Notes under the pieces: model-generated
Told to the model about the DNA's origin: nothing
What the model saw: only the letters and a program-made list of their open reading frames with translations
Databases searched by the model: none
Assembly (NCBI GenBank): GCA_041396705.1
Contig: JAWKYB010000022.1
Coordinates: 10,890 to 74,889, forward strand
DNA from: Alphaproteobacteria bacterium
Lineage (GTDB): Bacteria; Pseudomonadota; Alphaproteobacteria; CALKHQ01
Direction of reading: 5' to 3'
DNA length: 64,000 nucleotides
Position numbers and translations under genes: made by a program
In this document: positions 63,268 through 64,000 of the stretch, in pieces
How the letters are laid out: every line of letters begins with the position of its first letter
Numbering within the stretch: position 1 is the stretch's first letter

Positions 63268-64000
63268 TCAGTCGCGGCGCAGCGACTCGATCGGCGCCGG
63301 CTCGCCGAACAGGAAGCCCTGGCCGAAGCGGACCGGCAGGTTGGCCAGGGTGGTGCAGTGCGACTCCCGCTCGATATGGGTCGCGATCAGCTCGGCGCCG
63401 GCCAGCAGCAGCGGCCGCTCCAGGTCGATCAGGTGGCGGTCGTGGCCGGCCCGCTCGGCCAGGTTGCCGATGCGCGCCTTGACGAAGGCGATGCGGTGGT
63501 CGGTCAGCAGCGCGGCGTCGACATGGGCAAGGTCGGCGTTGTCCAGCGCGAAGCGATAGCCGAGATCGGCCAGCGCGCGCAGGTCGCGCGTCGCCTCCGG
63601 CGTCAGACCGGCCAGCGTGCGGTGGTCGATCTCGAACACCAGGTGGCTGGACAGCAGCGCGTTGTCGGAGGCGAAATCGAGGAAGTCGGCGAAGAACACG
63701 CGGTCGTCCAGGCTGCGGCCGGAGATGTTGCAGAAATAGGTGACCGGGCGGTCGCGCCGTTGGGCGCTGCGCACCAGCTGTACGCAGCGCAGCAGCAGCA
63801 TGTTGTCGATGGCCGCGGTCAGCCCCTCCGCCTCGACCACCGGCAGGTAGGTCTGCGGGGTCAGCAGCCGGCCGTCGGCGGTGCGCAGGCGCGAGAAGCA
63901 CTCGAAGAACAGCGGCTGGCGGTCCGCCATGTCGACGATCGGCTGGACGTGCAGGGCGATCTGGTCGTTGCGCAGCGCCTCGCGCACGCTCTCGAGCAGG
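63268..64000 (-). CDS. Degenerate EAL domain protein (TipF-like), C-terminal part, runs off the right edge
   Basis: The last 243 residues are an EAL-domain fold: DQIALHVQPIVDMADRQP, FFECFSRLRTADGRLLTP, FCNISGRSLDDRVFF, FEIDHRTLAG, RFALDNADLAHVDAALL and GQGFLFGEPAP. The EAL motif reads ECF and the usual DDFG segment reads LDNADL, so several metal-binding residues of a c-di-GMP phosphodiesterase are changed. Caulobacter TipF, a c-di-GMP-binding flagellar assembly factor, has a comparable inactive domain. Binding rather than cleavage of c-di-GMP is the likely role. The N-terminal part is outside the window. Confidence 0.78.
   Translation of the reverse strand, partial: LLESVREALRNDQIALHVQPIVDMADRQPLFFECFSRLRTADGRLLTPQTYLPVVEAEGLTAAIDNMLLLRCVQLVRSAQRRDRPVTYFCNISGRSLDDRVFFADFLDFASDNALLSSHLVFEIDHRTLAGLTPEATRDLRALADLGYRFALDNADLAHVDAALLTDHRIAFVKARIGNLAERAGHDRHLIDLERPLLLAGAELIATHIERESHCTTLANLPVRFGQGFLFGEPAPIESLRRD

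Overview
The window is high-GC, densely packed bacterial chromosome, most likely from an alphaproteobacterium, perhaps a Rhodospirillales-type lineage. Pointers are the GC-rich codon use, the order ftsY-mtaB-dapF, a ybbA-ybbP/tesA neighbourhood, a TipF-like degenerate EAL protein at the right edge, and the many 1-8 nt start/stop overlaps. No rRNA, tRNA, CRISPR array, prophage or insertion sequence was recognised.

Positions 1-22082 form a surface-glycan locus, nearly all on the minus strand. It holds parts of two nonulosonic (sialic-acid-like) sugar pathways: PseB and PseC of the pseudaminic acid route, and LegB and LegC of the legionaminic acid route. Around them lie a CBS-domain sugar-1-P nucleotidyltransferase (PtmE-like), a CMP-sugar synthetase, a HisH/HisF/PP-loop amidotransferase set of the kind that makes acetamidino groups, a GNAT acetyltransferase, a PglK-like ABC flippase, capsule-type proteins, a sulfotransferase and a methyltransferase. 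At the left end sit an acyl carrier protein, an FkbH-like protein and a MaoC-SDR fusion, which look like a dedicated acyl supply. One protein carries a BFD-type [2Fe-2S] domain. No nonulosonate synthase (NeuB/PseI/LegI) lies in the window, so the locus probably continues to the left.

Positions 22241-32711 hold a secreted cysteine-repeat protein, an IlvD/Edd dehydratase, an N-acyl-D-amino-acid deacylase-like amidohydrolase, an SDR, a DUF547 protein, a BI-1 family membrane protein and the YbbA/YbbP exporter pair. Positions 32943-40363 hold a small secreted protein, a TesA-like esterase, a FIST protein, an aldo-keto reductase, ThpR, a fumarylacetoacetate hydrolase (FAH) family enzyme and a VWA lipoprotein.

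Positions 40517-45911 are a LacI-controlled carbohydrate uptake operon: a GH32/68-like hydrolase, two permeases and a binding protein, with no ATPase. Three matching palindromes mark the LacI operators, and one of them lies inside the regulator gene. Positions 46102-64000 mix housekeeping genes (ftsY, mtaB, dapF, AMP nucleosidase, NDH-2) with local regulator/target pairs (TetR, MarR, XRE), a monohaem cytochrome, a sugar-acid dehydratase-like FAH protein, a UgpC/MalK ATPase and the degenerate EAL protein.

Six otherwise normal genes are interrupted by 1-2 nt indels, mostly at short G/C runs: pseC, the capsule-type gene at 15395-16866, tesA, the genes at 55292 and 59500, and the FAH gene at 60840. 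These could be assembly errors or real decay, and they limit how far any loss of function can be claimed.
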